From Shewanella psychropiezotolerans (GTDB lineage: Bacteria; Pseudomonadota; Gammaproteobacteria; Enterobacterales; Shewanellaceae): a DNA stretch of 64,000 nucleotides. The stretch lies in the NCBI RefSeq assembly GCF_007197555.1, contig NZ_CP041614.1, forward strand, positions 4,580,001-4,644,000. Reading direction: 5' to 3'. A program made the position numbers and the translations under genes. Positions 1 to 9,737 of the stretch are shown here, in pieces; position 1 is the stretch's first letter; the number at the start of each line of letters is the position of its first letter. Under the pieces are notes generated by a model that worked only from the letters and a program-made list of their open reading frames with translations, was not told the origin of the DNA and made no database searches.

Positions 1-152
1 AGCGGCGTCATTGAACCGTAATAAGAGACCTTAATCGAATCTAAAAGACTAGGATGAGCACGACCCGTACGAACCTTAGCCATCTGAGTCTTAGTGGCTT
101 CTATACATTTAGCCATACGTGTTTGAGCATCTTGTTTGATTTCGTTTATCAC
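1..152 (-). CDS. frr: Ribosome recycling factor, N-terminal part (cut by window edge)
   Basis: Ribosome recycling factor works with EF-G to split the post-termination ribosome. About 50 N-terminal codons are visible, beginning [15 protein letters not shown] and continuing through [15 protein letters not shown], the conserved first helix of the family. The best start is GTG at 152-150, preceded by a good AAAGGA ribosome-binding site. The gene follows pyrH on the same strand, the usual rpsB-tsf-pyrH-frr order of gammaproteobacteria. The rest lies outside the window. Confidence 0.93.
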   Translation of the reverse strand, partial: MINEIKQDAQTRMAKCIEATKTQMAKVRTGRAHPSLLDSIKVSYYGSMTP

Positions 153-250
153 GTTAAATATCCTTTAAATGAGTCACTAAATTCTTAGTCATAGGACTAG
201 CCAGTCACACTAAGTCGATAACTTTTTGCTGACTGGATATTACAATAATT

Positions 251-991
251 TTAGTTGGTTGTTGTCATTGATTTGATCATGGTGCCTTCCCGTTCACCCA
301 TAATGACTCGACGCAGGGCACCAGGCTTGTTCATGTTAAATACCAATATAGGCATGTTGTGATCTCTTGCCATGGTAAATGCAGCAAGATCCATCACTTT
401 TAATTCTTTCTCCAGAATTTCATCGTAACCCATTTCATCATACATTACTGCATCAGGGTTCTTCACTGGATCATCTGAGTAGACGCCATCTACCTTAGTG
501 CCTTTAATCACGACTTCGGCTTCGATTTCGATACCCCGCAAACAAGCTGCTGAATCTGTGGTACAGAAAGGGTTACCCGTACCGGCAGCAAAAATGACGA
601 CTCGACCGGACTTTAGCAAGCTAATGGCTTCGGCCCAATTATAATCATCGCAGACACCTTTGAGCGGGATAGCTGACATCAATCGAGCATTGACGTAAGC
701 ACGATGTAGAGCATCACGCATCGCCAAACCATTCATTACTGTGGCTAGCATACCCATATGATCGCCAACGACGCGGTTCATACCCGCTTGTGCAAGCCCC
801 TCACCACGGAACAAGTTACCGCCACCAATAACAACACCTACCTGAAGACCGAGCTCAACCAGTTCTTTAATCTCTTGAGCCATGCGATCTAAGACTTTAG
901 GATCTATGCCAAAGCCTTCTTCGCCCATTAAGGCTTCACCACTGAGTTTGAGAAGAATACGTCGAAATGCAGGTTTAGGATTCGTGCTCAT
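251..991 (-). CDS. pyrH: Uridylate kinase (UMP kinase)
   Basis: Phosphorylates UMP to UDP in the cytoplasm, the entry to all pyrimidine nucleoside triphosphates. The 246-residue protein is close to the E. coli length (241). It shows the amino-acid-kinase fold signatures: KLSGEAL near residue 15, the glycine loop [11 protein letters not shown] around 54-64, and [14 protein letters not shown] in the second half. It lies between tsf and frr on the same strand. A hairpin at 1033-1060 separates it from tsf, so some transcription probably ends or attenuates before pyrH. Confidence 0.97.
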   Translation of the reverse strand: MSTNPKPAFRRILLKLSGEALMGEEGFGIDPKVLDRMAQEIKELVELGLQVGVVIGGGNLFRGEGLAQAGMNRVVGDHMGMLATVMNGLAMRDALHRAYVNARLMSAIPLKGVCDDYNWAEAISLLKSGRVVIFAAGTGNPFCTTDSAACLRGIEIEAEVVIKGTKVDGVYSDDPVKNPDAVMYDEMGYDEILEKELKVMDLAAFTMARDHNMPILVFNMNKPGALRRVIMGEREGTMIKSMTTTN

Positions 992-1032
992 TTTTATAGT
1001 CCCGATTGATGCCGATAGGTAAAATAATACAA

Positions 1033-1060
1033 TAAGACCGCAGCAAGTGCCGCGGTCTTA
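1033..1060 (-). terminator. Intrinsic terminator or attenuator between tsf and pyrH
   Basis: A 9-bp inverted repeat (TAAGACCGC / GCGGTCTTA) with a 10-nt loop sits just after the tsf stop. On the minus strand it is followed by a T-rich tail. It probably terminates most rpsB-tsf transcripts, leaving partial read-through into pyrH. Confidence 0.65.
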
Positions 1061-1080
1061 GGAGTGCTTACAACAGGAGA

Positions 1081-1929
1081 TTAAGCCTTAGTAGCAGCTA
1101 TGGTAGCAGCAACTTCAGCAGCAAAATCTTCTTCTTTCTTCGCGATACCTTCGCCAACTTCTAAACGAACGAAGCCTGATACAGTAGCGCCTTTCTCTTT
1201 AAGAATTGCACCAACAGTTTTCTTAGGCTCCATGATGTAAGCTTGACCAGTAAGAGATATCTCACCAGTGAACTTCTTCATTCTACCGAAAACCATTTTC
1301 TCTGCAATCTCTGCAGGCTTGCCTTCGTTCATAGCGATTTCGATCTGAAGTGCTTTTTCTTTTTCCACTAGATCAGCTGGAACATCTTCAGGGTTAACGA
1401 ATTCAGGCTTAGAAGCAGCAACGTGCATTGCGACGTGCTTTAGCGTTTCTTCGTCAGCTTCACCGGCTACAACAACACCGATACGCTCACCGTGACGGTA
1501 AGAGGCAAGGTTTGCACCATCAATGTACTCAACGCGACGAACGTTGATGTTTTCACCGATTTGAGTCACTAATGCAACACGTGTTTCTTCGAACTGAGCT
1601 TTCAACTCTTCGATAGATACTTTAGATGCAGCTGCAACCTCTAGTACACCGTTAGCGAATGCTAGGAAGCTTGCATCTTTTGCCACGAAGTCTGTTTGAC
1701 AGTTAACTTCTAAAAGTGCAGCGAAACCTTCGCCATTTTTAATCAGGATAGTACCTTCAGCAGCTATGTTACCTGCTTTTTTAGCAGCTTTCGCAGCACC
1801 GCTCTTACGCATGTTATCAATCGCTAGTTCGATGTCACCATCGGTTTCAACCAACGCTTTCTTACAATCCATCATGCCAGCGCCAGTGCGTTGACGAAGT
1901 TCTTTAACTTGGGCAGCAGTAATTGCCAT
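1081..1929 (-). CDS. tsf: Translation elongation factor Ts
   Basis: Guanine-nucleotide exchange factor that regenerates EF-Tu-GTP. At 282 residues it has the normal length. The N-terminal UBA-like region carries [16 protein letters not shown] (residues about 11-26) and the core contains CQTDFVAKD, the motif that contacts EF-Tu. It lies directly downstream of rpsB on the same strand, separated by a strong hairpin at 1971-1995, which is the classic rpsB-tsf arrangement. Confidence 0.98.
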   Translation of the reverse strand: MAITAAQVKELRQRTGAGMMDCKKALVETDGDIELAIDNMRKSGAAKAAKKAGNIAAEGTILIKNGEGFAALLEVNCQTDFVAKDASFLAFANGVLEVAAASKVSIEELKAQFEETRVALVTQIGENINVRRVEYIDGANLASYRHGERIGVVVAGEADEETLKHVAMHVAASKPEFVNPEDVPADLVEKEKALQIEIAMNEGKPAEIAEKMVFGRMKKFTGEISLTGQAYIMEPKKTVGAILKEKGATVSGFVRLEVGEGIAKKEEDFAAEVAATIAATKA

Positions 1930-1970
1930 TGTTAAATCCTCTATAGATAAGTCTACAAATTCACTAGATA

Positions 1971-1995
1971 TAAAACAGGGGCCTTAAGGCCCCTG
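1971..1995 (-). terminator. Hairpin terminator/attenuator between rpsB and tsf
   Basis: A perfect GC-rich palindrome (CAGGGGCCTT / AAGGCCCCTG, 1976-1995) is followed on the minus strand by TTTTA. This is a typical intrinsic terminator between rpsB and tsf; partial read-through would set the S2 to EF-Ts ratio. Confidence 0.75.
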
Positions 1996-2045
1996 CTCAC
2001 CAATCATGTATCTTGGTTAATAAGGGATGAAAATCATCGACCCTA

Positions 2046-2774
2046 TTATTCGGCTTCTACGAAACCGTCTTGCTCCGCTTGAACAGCAAGATCTTGACCA
2101 CGGCCAGCTTTAGCGGCAGAAGCAACAGACTCAGTGTACAAACGAATAGAACGCATAGCGTCATCATTACCAGGAATGATGTAGTTGATGCCGTCTGGTG
2201 AAGAGTTAGTATCAACAATAGCAACAACTGGGATACCCAGGTTGTTAGCTTCTTTAACAGCGATGTGCTCGTGATCTGCACCGATAATGAAAAGAACGTC
2301 AGGCAGACCGCCCATGTTCTTAATGCCACCAAGAGACTTGTCTAGCTTCGCAAGTTCACGAGTACGCATCAAAGCTTCTTTCTTAGTAAGCTTGTCGAAA
2401 GTACCATCTACAGACTGGCTTTCAAGATCTTTAAGACGCTTGATTGATTGACGCACTGTTTTCCAGTTAGTCAACATACCGCCTAACCAGCGGTGATCAA
2501 CATAGTACTGGTCACAAGAAATTGCAGACTCTTTGATTGCTTCGCTTGCAGCACGCTTAGTACCAACAAAAAGAACCTTACCTTTCTTTGAAGCAACGTT
2601 GCTGATGAAAGCAAGCGCTTCATTGAACATAGGCACAGTGTGCTCTAAATTGATGATGTGAACACCATTACGGGCACCAAAGATGAAAGGCTTCATCTTT
2701 GGGTTCCAGTAACGAGTCTGGTGACCGAAGTGAACACCGGCTTTAAGCATGTCGCGCATTGAAACTGTAGTCAT
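2046..2774 (-). CDS. rpsB: 30S ribosomal protein S2
   Basis: Structural protein of the small ribosomal subunit. The 242-residue product begins [20 protein letters not shown] and carries the family signatures WNPKMKPFI near residue 25 and [12 protein letters not shown] near 95. Length matches E. coli (241). It is the first gene of the minus-strand rpsB-tsf(-pyrH-frr) block and is preceded by a conserved leader. Confidence 0.98.
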   Translation of the reverse strand: MTTVSMRDMLKAGVHFGHQTRYWNPKMKPFIFGARNGVHIINLEHTVPMFNEALAFISNVASKKGKVLFVGTKRAASEAIKESAISCDQYYVDHRWLGGMLTNWKTVRQSIKRLKDLESQSVDGTFDKLTKKEALMRTRELAKLDKSLGGIKNMGGLPDVLFIIGADHEHIAVKEANNLGIPVVAIVDTNSSPDGINYIIPGNDDAMRSIRLYTESVASAAKAGRGQDLAVQAEQDGFVEAE

Positions 2775-2792
2775 TTTATTACCTTAAATTAT

Positions 2793-2868
2793 TTGGGGGT
2801 TAGACCTCCACGCATCCCATATCTTCGACCTATACAGGCACCCCGAAGAATGTGTCGATACGTGTGTG
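2793..2868 (-). promoter_or_regulatory. rpsB leader (S2 autoregulatory 5' UTR)
   Basis: Just upstream of rpsB the transcript contains TTCGGGGTGCCTGTATAGG and then GTGGAGGTCTAACCCCC. Both blocks resemble the conserved S2-binding leader upstream of rpsB in gammaproteobacteria, where S2 represses its own translation. The GGGG / CCCC blocks can pair. A plausible -10 box for this transcript lies near 2890-2900. The call rests on remembered sequence similarity and position. Confidence 0.65.
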
Positions 2869-3113
2869 ATTTAGTATTTAATAAATAGCCATGTATAATG
2901 GCCGCCATCTTAACTCTACATCCTAGGTTTTTTGCTAGAATCCCTATTACATTGAATAGTGAGTATCTTCACACCACCAAAGATGAGATTAGAGTCAAAC
3001 ATAACGGCGCGCTTTATACCATATTAGGACCGAGAACACAAATTTTCCGTGTGTTTTACACTAATAAAATGCGCACTAAAACCCTCATAAATCGAGACAC
3101 GAGAGATAGCTAA

Positions 3114-3911
3114 ATGAGTATAGTGATAAAGACTGCTGAAGAGATAGAGAAAATGCGGGCTGCAGGCAAGTTAGCGGCCGAAGTCTTAGAGATGGTGGGC
3201 CCCTTCGTAAAAGCCGGTGTCACCACTAACGAGCTAAATGATATCTGTGCCAAGTTTACCGAAGATAATGGCGCGATATCGGCCCCTCTCGATTATCATG
3301 GCTTTCCCAAGTCTATCTGCACCTCTGTCAATGAGGTGATCTGCCATGGTATTCCCAGCGACCGAGCCCTGAAAGACGGTGACGTCATCAATATCGACAT
3401 TACCGTGATCAAAGATGGCTTCCATGGCGATACATCTAAGATGTTTTTAATTGGTGATGTTAGCCCCAAGGATATGCGCCTGTGCCGTGTCGCTCAAGAA
3501 AGTCTATATGCCAGCATACGTAAGGTGCGTCCGGGAATGAAATTGGGTGAAATTGGCACCATAGTCGAGAAGTTTATCAAGACCAAGAAAACCGGCCTGG
3601 AAAAATACACCATAGTCAAAGATTATTGTGGTCACGGCATAGGTGCAGGCTTCCATGAAGAGCCTCAGGTCATGCACTACAAAAATAGCGATAAAACAGT
3701 TTTACGTCCAGGCATGTGTTTCACTATTGAACCCATGATAAATGCGGGTCGTCACACCTGTATTTTAGATAAGGATGACAACTGGACAGTGACCACTTCC
3801 GATGGTAAAAACTCCGCCCAATGGGAACATACCTTGCTGATCACCAAGACTGGTGTTGAAGTATTGACCCTACGCTCAGAGGAAGATTTCCCAAGAATCA
3901 TCAACCACTGA
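3114..3911 (+). CDS. map: Methionine aminopeptidase, type I
   Basis: Removes the initiator methionine from nascent proteins. The 265-residue length equals the E. coli enzyme. All five metal ligands can be placed: Asp in NIDITV (about 96), Asp in GDTSKMF (about 107), His in GHGIGAGFHEEP (about 173), Glu in TIEPMIN (about 205) and Glu in WEHTLLI (about 237). It is divergent from rpsB across a 340-bp intergenic region with a TATAAT box at 2894-2899. It precedes glnD on the same strand. Confidence 0.98.
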   Translation: MSIVIKTAEEIEKMRAAGKLAAEVLEMVGPFVKAGVTTNELNDICAKFTEDNGAISAPLDYHGFPKSICTSVNEVICHGIPSDRALKDGDVINIDITVIKDGFHGDTSKMFLIGDVSPKDMRLCRVAQESLYASIRKVRPGMKLGEIGTIVEKFIKTKKTGLEKYTIVKDYCGHGIGAGFHEEPQVMHYKNSDKTVLRPGMCFTIEPMINAGRHTCILDKDDNWTVTTSDGKNSAQWEHTLLITKTGVEVLTLRSEEDFPRIINH

Positions 3912-4002
3912 TAATAGTCAGCCTCTTCCATACTGAGTACCAGTTAAGTTAATTGGTACTTTTGTGTGCTCAACCCGCTAGCTTAGGGATTAAGGGAACT
4001 AT

Positions 4003-6582
4003 ATGACCATTGAATCGGCGCAAATTGCCAAGGTGGCACTGTTCGATCAAAATGATGAACTACTGACTCGCTTTCGCAATAAAGACCCCATCAAACAACT
4101 CGTCGCCCAGCGTAGTCAGTTTGTCGATTCGATACTGCAACAGGAGTGGTTAAGCCACGGACTTGACAAATTTTCTATCGCACTTATCGCCGTTGGCGGA
4201 TATGGACGAGCCGAATTGCATCCACATTCCGATGTTGACCTGCTATTTTTAGTCGAGTTTGACCTTTGTCCTGATGCGGAGACCGCCCTCAGCCAGTATA
4301 TCGCCTTCCTGTGGGACGCAGGCCTAGAAGTTGGGCATAGTGTACGAACTGTGGCACAAACCTTAGAGCAAGGTCGTCATGATGTCACTGTTGTGACTAA
4401 CCTGCTCGAGGCCAGATTATTATGTGGCCCTATGACGCTCTACCAATCTCTGTATCAGAGCATTCGCAAAGACGATTTTTGGCCGGCAAGTGACTTTTTT
4501 ATCGCCAAGCGAGAAGAGCAATTAGCTCGCCACGCCAGGGCCAATGCATTCGATCTTGAGCCTAACCTTAAGACCTGCCCGGGGGGATTGAGAGACATAC
4601 ATACGGTCGCTTGGGTAGCGATGAGGCACTTCGATGCTGCCAAGGCAGAAGATCTGGTCGAACATGGTTTTCTCGATAGGGATGAGCTCGAGGAGCTACT
4701 CGAATGCCAGTATTTCCTGTGGGAACTCAGGTTTGCCCTGCACCTTATCTCCGGCAGAGATGAAAACCGACTCTTGTTCGACCTTCAACGCCAAGTTGCC
4801 GATCTTATGGGCTATGAAGATTCGACTCAACTCGGTGTCGAGCAGATGATGAAACGCTACTATCGCACGGTCAGACGTGTGATGGAGCTTAACCAGATGC
4901 TATTACAACTGTTTAAGCGTGCAACCCTAGGCCATACCAAGGCACTGGAAATAAAGAAGATAAATGATAATTATCAACTACGCGGCACCTATATCGAATC
5001 CCTGACCGCCGATATCTTCGAGCAGCCCGTAGAAATAATGAAGCTTTTCCTGCATGTGGCAAAAAACTCTAACATCAAAGGGATATATGCACCGACATTG
5101 AGAAGCCTGCGTAAGGCCAGACGTCAGCAGCCCCACCCCTTGATGAACCACGCCGATTGCAGAGCGATATTTTTAGAGATATTAAGACACCCCAGAGGCA
5201 TTGCCTCGCTGTCCTTGATGCATCGTCACGGTGTGTTATCTGCCTACCTACCGGCATGGCGAAATATCGAGGGGCAGATGCAATTTGATCTCTTTCATGC
5301 CTATACGGTCGATGAACATACTCACAGGCTGCTACAAAACATAGATCGCTTCTCTCACCCGGAGCAGAAAGATGAGTTCCCTCTGGGATCAGTGCTGATC
5401 AATCAACTGCCCAAGAAAGGCTTACTGGTTTTAGCCGCTATCTTTCACGATATCGCTAAGGGGCGAGGTGGTAATCACAGTAAGTTAGGCGCCATAGATG
5501 CGAGGGACTTCTGTAAACTTCACGGCCTCAATGATCACGATGGAAGACTAGTGTCCTGGCTGGTAGAAAATCACTTGGTTATGTCAATCACGGCTCAACG
5601 ACGCGATATTTCAGATCCCGATGTGGTGGCGGAATTTGCCGATAAGGTCCGTGATGCGGTCCACCTCAGCTACCTTTATTGCCTGACGGTAGCCGATATC
5701 TGTGCTACCAATGAGAAAACATGGAACAACTGGAAAGGTTCTTTGCTGCGAGATCTCTACTTTTCGACCCAAAGGGTGTTAGCCAGAGGCAAAGAAAAAC
5801 CCGTCGATATCAGGGCTCGGGTGAGAGAAAATCAAGCTAAAGCCAAGAAAGAGTTGCTCAGACGAGGCATTAAAGAGAAGAGTTTAGATGCGTTATGGCA
5901 AAGATTTAAAGCCGATTACTTTTTACGCCACCAGCCCAATCAGATAGCCTGGCACTCAGAAGCCATCATCAAGCACAAACATGATGAGCCATTAGTCATA
6001 CTCTCCAAGCATACGACCAGAGGCGGCACCGAGCTATTTGTCTATGGACAGGATAAACCTAAGCTGTTCGCCACAGTGATGACCTTGCTCGACAATAAAA
6101 ACATCAATGTCCATGATGCCAGCATCATGACCTCAAAAGATAATTATGCGCTGGATTCTTTTGTCATTTTAGAGCAGGATGGGAGCCCAGTCGCACAGAT
6201 AGCACGTATTCAAGGAATTAAAAAGGCACTGGTAAAAGCCCTAAGTGGTGACACACCTAAATTACCTAAGTTTAAGAAGCTCCCTCGCAAGATGAAGCAA
6301 TTTAAAGTGCAAACTCAGGTGAGTTTCCTGCCATCACGCCGTCATGGAACCAGCATGATGGAGCTCATCACTTTAGATAGCCCGGGGCTATTAGCCAAAG
6401 TCGGCGATACATTATACCGATGTAACATAAAGCTGATGGCCGCAAAGATAACCACCATAGGCGAGCGTGCAGAGGACTTCTTCATGTTACAGAATGCCGA
6501 TGGAGAACAATTGAGCCAGATTCAACAGCAGGAGTTGAGTGATAACTTGACTCAAGCGCTAGATCGGCCACAGCAAAATTAG
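4003..6582 (+). CDS. glnD: Bifunctional [protein-PII] uridylyltransferase / uridylyl-removing enzyme
   Basis: Primary glutamine sensor that adds UMP to, or removes it from, PII proteins (GlnB/GlnK), controlling nitrogen assimilation. Domains in order: nucleotidyltransferase with [17 protein letters not shown] (about 66-82), a helical GlnD linker, the HD hydrolase domain with [13 protein letters not shown] (about 480), and two C-terminal ACT domains (about 690-770 and 790-859). The 859 residues are slightly shorter than E. coli (890). It lies between map and dapD, the conserved order in this group. Confidence 0.97.
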   Translation: MTIESAQIAKVALFDQNDELLTRFRNKDPIKQLVAQRSQFVDSILQQEWLSHGLDKFSIALIAVGGYGRAELHPHSDVDLLFLVEFDLCPDAETALSQYIAFLWDAGLEVGHSVRTVAQTLEQGRHDVTVVTNLLEARLLCGPMTLYQSLYQSIRKDDFWPASDFFIAKREEQLARHARANAFDLEPNLKTCPGGLRDIHTVAWVAMRHFDAAKAEDLVEHGFLDRDELEELLECQYFLWELRFALHLISGRDENRLLFDLQRQVADLMGYEDSTQLGVEQMMKRYYRTVRRVMELNQMLLQLFKRATLGHTKALEIKKINDNYQLRGTYIESLTADIFEQPVEIMKLFLHVAKNSNIKGIYAPTLRSLRKARRQQPHPLMNHADCRAIFLEILRHPRGIASLSLMHRHGVLSAYLPAWRNIEGQMQFDLFHAYTVDEHTHRLLQNIDRFSHPEQKDEFPLGSVLINQLPKKGLLVLAAIFHDIAKGRGGNHSKLGAIDARDFCKLHGLNDHDGRLVSWLVENHLVMSITAQRRDISDPDVVAEFADKVRDAVHLSYLYCLTVADICATNEKTWNNWKGSLLRDLYFSTQRVLARGKEKPVDIRARVRENQAKAKKELLRRGIKEKSLDALWQRFKADYFLRHQPNQIAWHSEAIIKHKHDEPLVILSKHTTRGGTELFVYGQDKPKLFATVMTLLDNKNINVHDASIMTSKDNYALDSFVILEQDGSPVAQIARIQGIKKALVKALSGDTPKLPKFKKLPRKMKQFKVQTQVSFLPSRRHGTSMMELITLDSPGLLAKVGDTLYRCNIKLMAAKITTIGERAEDFFMLQNADGEQLSQIQQQELSDNLTQALDRPQQN

Positions 6583-6648
6583 CTCAAACATATAAATATT
6601 CACTGTTTTTAATATAACATTCACTTATAACTTATTCTGGAGAAGTAA

Positions 6649-7473
6649 ATGGAGGCTTTACGCCAACGTATAGAGGCGGCTTTTGAAGCTCGCGCCGAGA
6701 TCAGCCCTAGCACAGTAGATGCAAGTGTACGTGCTGATGTTGAGAAAGTGATTAACATGCTTGATAAGGGTGAAGCCAGAGTCGCTGAGAAGATTGATGG
6801 CCAATGGCACGTACACCAATGGCTGAAGAAAGCTGTATTGCTCTCCTTCAGAATTTTCGATAACGGTGTTATCGATGGCGGAGAGACTAAATACTTCGAT
6901 AAAGTCCCGATGAAATTTGCCGATTATGATGAAGCGCGCTTCAGAGAAGAGGCTATCCGTGTCGTACCACCGGCAACAGTACGTAAAGGCTCTTTCATCG
7001 GCAAAAACACAGTGCTAATGCCTTCTTACGTAAACCTTGGTGCTTATGTCGATGAAGGCACCATGGTCGATACTTGGGCCACAGTAGGTTCATGTGCCCA
7101 GATTGGCAAGAATGTCCACTTATCAGGTGGCGTCGGCATAGGGGGGGTATTAGAGCCATTACAAGCAGGTCCAACTATCATCGAAGATAACTGTTTCATC
7201 GGTGCACGTTCTGAAGTCGTGGAAGGTGTTATCGTCGAAGAGGGCAGCGTGATCTCTATGGGCGTCTACCTTGGTCAAAGCACACGTATCTATGATCGTG
7301 AAACTGGCGAAATCCACTATGGTCGCGTTCCTGCCGGCTCTGTCGTGGTATCGGGTACCTTACCTTCAAAATGTGGCAAATATAACCTCTACGCCGCCAT
7401 CATAGTCAAGAAAGTAGATGCTAAGACTCGCGGTAAAGTCGGTATCAATGAACTACTAAGAATCGTTGACTAA
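6649..7473 (+). CDS. dapD: 2,3,4,5-tetrahydropyridine-2,6-dicarboxylate N-succinyltransferase
   Basis: Succinylates tetrahydrodipicolinate in the lysine/diaminopimelate pathway that feeds peptidoglycan synthesis. The 274-residue length is identical to E. coli. An N-terminal helical domain is followed by a left-handed beta-helix of hexapeptide repeats (about residues 100-250), including [13 protein letters not shown] and [11 protein letters not shown]. The start has a clear GGAGAAG ribosome-binding site. A strong terminator follows at 7531. Confidence 0.98.
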   Translation: MEALRQRIEAAFEARAEISPSTVDASVRADVEKVINMLDKGEARVAEKIDGQWHVHQWLKKAVLLSFRIFDNGVIDGGETKYFDKVPMKFADYDEARFREEAIRVVPPATVRKGSFIGKNTVLMPSYVNLGAYVDEGTMVDTWATVGSCAQIGKNVHLSGGVGIGGVLEPLQAGPTIIEDNCFIGARSEVVEGVIVEEGSVISMGVYLGQSTRIYDRETGEIHYGRVPAGSVVVSGTLPSKCGKYNLYAAIIVKKVDAKTRGKVGINELLRIVD

Positions 7474-7530
7474 AATTAGCCCGTTTACTCTGCTAGTCAC
7501 CTTTGCTGATAGATAAGATGACAATCTTTA

Positions 7531-7556
7531 AAATCCCACTTTTGGTGGGATTTTTT
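7531..7556 (+). terminator. Intrinsic terminator after dapD
   Basis: AAATCCCACTTTTGGTGGGA followed by TTTTTT is a textbook rho-independent terminator ending the map-glnD-dapD region. Confidence 0.9.
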
Positions 7557-7622
7557 ATGCCAACTCAGTTAAAAACACAAATTGTTACTCAGTGAAACAC
7601 TCTGTTCCCAGCGCCACATCCT

Positions 7623-7640
7623 GATACACTTGTATACAAC
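7623..7640 (+). promoter_or_regulatory. Motif shared by both DUF3718 gene upstream regions (copy 1)
   Basis: GATACACTTGTATACAAC lies about 75 bp before the first DUF3718 gene. Nearly the same word (GATACACTTAGATACAAA) precedes the second copy. Whether it is an operator or a retained piece of duplicated promoter is inference. Confidence 0.35.
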
Positions 7641-7715
7641 TAGCTTACAGCATTCCTAGCAGAAACCAGCTTAAATCATAACAACCCTTAAAGAAAAAGA
7701 CGCTAGGAGCAACCC

Positions 7716-8060
7716 ATGAAAAAACTACTCGCTATCGCAGTGTTCGCTCTATCTCCAATGGCATTTTCAGTTTCAGCTGGCATGACGGCTCATATGGAAA
7801 ACACCCTTGTGGCCGTCTGTAAAGCCGGAGCCAGTAACAGCCTTTATAAGTTTAGAGATACCATGAAGAGCTACCACATTAACAAGCAGAGAATTTTCCC
7901 ACGCTTAGTCTGTAATGGCGAAAACTTCCATCAATTTGCATTGAGCCATGGAGCAGATAAAACGGCGAACAAGATCTCCCCTTATATGAAGGGAACGGTA
8001 ACAATTAAAGATATTGCTATGACCTATGGTTCGGATGAAATAATGGCCGTTAACTATTAA
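7716..8060 (+). CDS. Exported DUF3718-family protein, copy 1
   Basis: A small exported protein of unknown function. Residues 1-21 form a signal peptide (MKKLLAIAVFALSPMAFSVSA) and the mature part is about 93 residues. The core KAGASNSLYKFRDTMK...RIFPRLVCNGENFHQFA matches what I recall of the DUF3718 family, common in Shewanella, with two conserved cysteines (VCKAG and VCNGE). A near-copy lies 365 bp downstream with the same context CGCTAGGAGC before the ATG, so the pair arose by tandem duplication. Each copy has its own terminator. Confidence 0.8.
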   Translation: MKKLLAIAVFALSPMAFSVSAGMTAHMENTLVAVCKAGASNSLYKFRDTMKSYHINKQRIFPRLVCNGENFHQFALSHGADKTANKISPYMKGTVTIKDIAMTYGSDEIMAVNY

Positions 8061-8088
8061 AGTTAATATTCTATATTACTTATGTCAT

Positions 8089-8116
8089 AAAGAGCCTTTA
8101 CTGGCTCTTTTTTATT
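8089..8116 (+). terminator. Terminator after DUF3718 copy 1
   Basis: AAAGAGCC / GGCTCTTT with a 6-nt loop followed by TTTTATTA: an intrinsic terminator. Confidence 0.85.
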
Positions 8117-8309
8117 ATCTATAAAAAATACTTACTTCACCTGAAAACCATTAACACAAATAGATTATAAGAATATTAAAGTATGATACTTACCAATCGT
8201 TAAAAATCTTGCTTTTCTATATAATAAAACTAAATTTAAAATAACTAAGAGTAATAATCAATAATATTTTGTTACCTTCAGAAACCTCCTGAACCCACCT
8301 TTACGTCTA

Positions 8310-8327
8310 GATACACTTAGATACAAA
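8310..8327 (+). promoter_or_regulatory. Motif shared by both DUF3718 gene upstream regions (copy 2)
   Basis: GATACACTTAGATACAAA, about 100 bp before the second DUF3718 gene, matches copy 1 at 7623 in most positions although the surrounding sequence has diverged. Confidence 0.35.
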
Positions 8328-8425
8328 TACAATAAAGCTATATTTATAAAACTCCGCTTTAATATACCAATGTCAAAAACAAACTATTTATTCAAGTATT
8401 AATAACGTAACGCTAGGAGCGACAC

Positions 8426-8770
8426 ATGAAAAAAGTAATGACACTAACGGCATTGATATTAACCTCTCTTACATTCAACGCCTCGGCTGCAATGGAACCT
8501 AAGCTGGAACAGAAGCTTATAGAAATTTGTAAGACCGGATTAACCGATAATTTATACAGATTTAATAGAACCATGATGAAAAATAAAATAAACAAACGCA
8601 GAATATTTCCAAGATTAGTCTGTAATGGCGAGAGTTTTCATGAGTTTGCTATTTCCAATGGCTCAAATCACGTAGCAAAAAAAATAGCTCCATTTATTCA
8701 AGGAACGACATCGATAACTGATCTGGCTATGAACAACACTAGATCTAAAGTATTACCCGTGAACTTTTAA
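8426..8770 (+). CDS. Exported DUF3718-family protein, copy 2
   Basis: Same length (114 residues) and architecture as the preceding paralogue: signal peptide ending near NASAA and core KTGLTDNLYRFNRTMM...RIFPRLVCNGESFHEFA. The two proteins share IFPRLVCNGE exactly and differ elsewhere. Codon use is more AT-rich than in copy 1. Function unknown; the conserved cysteine pair and small exported size suggest a periplasmic protein. Confidence 0.8.
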   Translation: MKKVMTLTALILTSLTFNASAAMEPKLEQKLIEICKTGLTDNLYRFNRTMMKNKINKRRIFPRLVCNGESFHEFAISNGSNHVAKKIAPFIQGTTSITDLAMNNTRSKVLPVNF

Positions 8771-8797
8771 TACTCCACATAATATTTCCTGAATAAT

Positions 8798-8823
8798 TTA
8801 AAGGCGCACCTGCGCCTTTAAAA
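8798..8823. terminator. Bidirectional terminator between DUF3718 copy 2 and purU
   Basis: TTTAAAGGCGCA / TGCGCCTTTAAA palindrome lies between two converging genes and has A/T runs on both sides, so it can act in both directions. Confidence 0.75.
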
Positions 8824-8834
8824 CCCTATGTGAC

Positions 8835-9668
8835 TTAAAATACCACAGTCTTATTCCCATACACGATAACTTCTTCATGTAATACCAACTGTAGCGCCTT
8901 ACTTAATACACTCTTCTCAACATCTCGTCCGTTCTTAGCTAAGTCTTCGGCACTAAAACTATGATCCACCGGAATAACATCTTGCTTGATGATAGGCCCT
9001 TCGTCTAAACAGTTATTCACGAAATGCGCCGTTGCACCAATGATTTTCACCCCCCTCTCCCAAGCCTGACGATAGGGGGAGGCACCTATAAATGCCGGTA
9101 AAAAAGAATGATGAATATTGATGATGCGATTGGGATACCTTGCTACAAATTCAGGGGTTAAGATACGCATGAACTTGGCGAGCACCACATATTCGGGCTG
9201 ATAAGCCTCTATCACCTCGATCATCTTCTTCTCATGCTCAAGGCGAGTCATATCTTGATGACAGATAAAATGAAAAGGTATATCAAATTTAACCGCTAGC
9301 GGTTCAAGAGTCTCATAATTCCCCACTATCGCAGCAATTTCAACATCTAGACCGCCATAGTAGGCCTTCATCAAGATATCACCGAGACAATGTGCCTCTT
9401 TAGTCACCATGATCACAATACGCTTCTTACTTAAGCTCACTAGCTTCACATGGCTCGAATCAGGAAGCACTTCATTCAAGTCAAATAAGATCAGTGAATC
9501 ATCAAACACCCCTTCAAGCTCAGTTCGCATAAAGAAGCGCCCCTGAGCGTTATCGACAAACTCACTGTTTTTAATGATATTAAGCTGATGTTTAAAACAT
9601 ACACCCGTTATCTTTGTGATCAGTCCCTGTGCATCGGCACAGTCTGTTATCAAGACTTTCCTTTCCAT
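8835..9668 (-). CDS. purU: Formyltetrahydrofolate deformylase
   Basis: Hydrolyses 10-formyl-THF to THF and formate, supplying formate for purT-type purine synthesis. The 277-residue protein has an N-terminal ACT domain (LITDCADAQGLITKITG, about 6-22) and a formyltransferase-like catalytic domain with INIHHSFLPAFIGASPYRQA and GATAHFVNNCLDEGPII, containing the expected Asn-His-Asp elements. Length agrees with E. coli (280). It stands alone, converging on the DUF3718 gene. Confidence 0.95.
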   Translation of the reverse strand: MERKVLITDCADAQGLITKITGVCFKHQLNIIKNSEFVDNAQGRFFMRTELEGVFDDSLILFDLNEVLPDSSHVKLVSLSKKRIVIMVTKEAHCLGDILMKAYYGGLDVEIAAIVGNYETLEPLAVKFDIPFHFICHQDMTRLEHEKKMIEVIEAYQPEYVVLAKFMRILTPEFVARYPNRIINIHHSFLPAFIGASPYRQAWERGVKIIGATAHFVNNCLDEGPIIKQDVIPVDHSFSAEDLAKNGRDVEKSVLSKALQLVLHEEVIVYGNKTVVF

Positions 9669-9737
9669 TGTTCCCCCTATAATTCGTAAAATTAATTCAT
9701 AAATCTAAAGTGAAATGTCAACATACTATCGTGGGGA

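Larger units (their letters stand above)
8061..8425. other. AT-rich intergenic region between the DUF3718 paralogues
   Basis: Contains the terminator of copy 1 (8089-8116), then very AT-rich sequence, then the GATACACTTAGATACAAA motif at 8310-8327 and the ribosome-binding site of copy 2. No ORF or RNA gene is recognisable. Confidence 0.6.

Noticed and set aside
2898..3113. 71-codon plus-strand ORF immediately before map
   Set aside because: It begins within the divergent rpsB/map promoter, has no ribosome-binding site and a composition unlike the neighbouring genes. It is most likely leader sequence.
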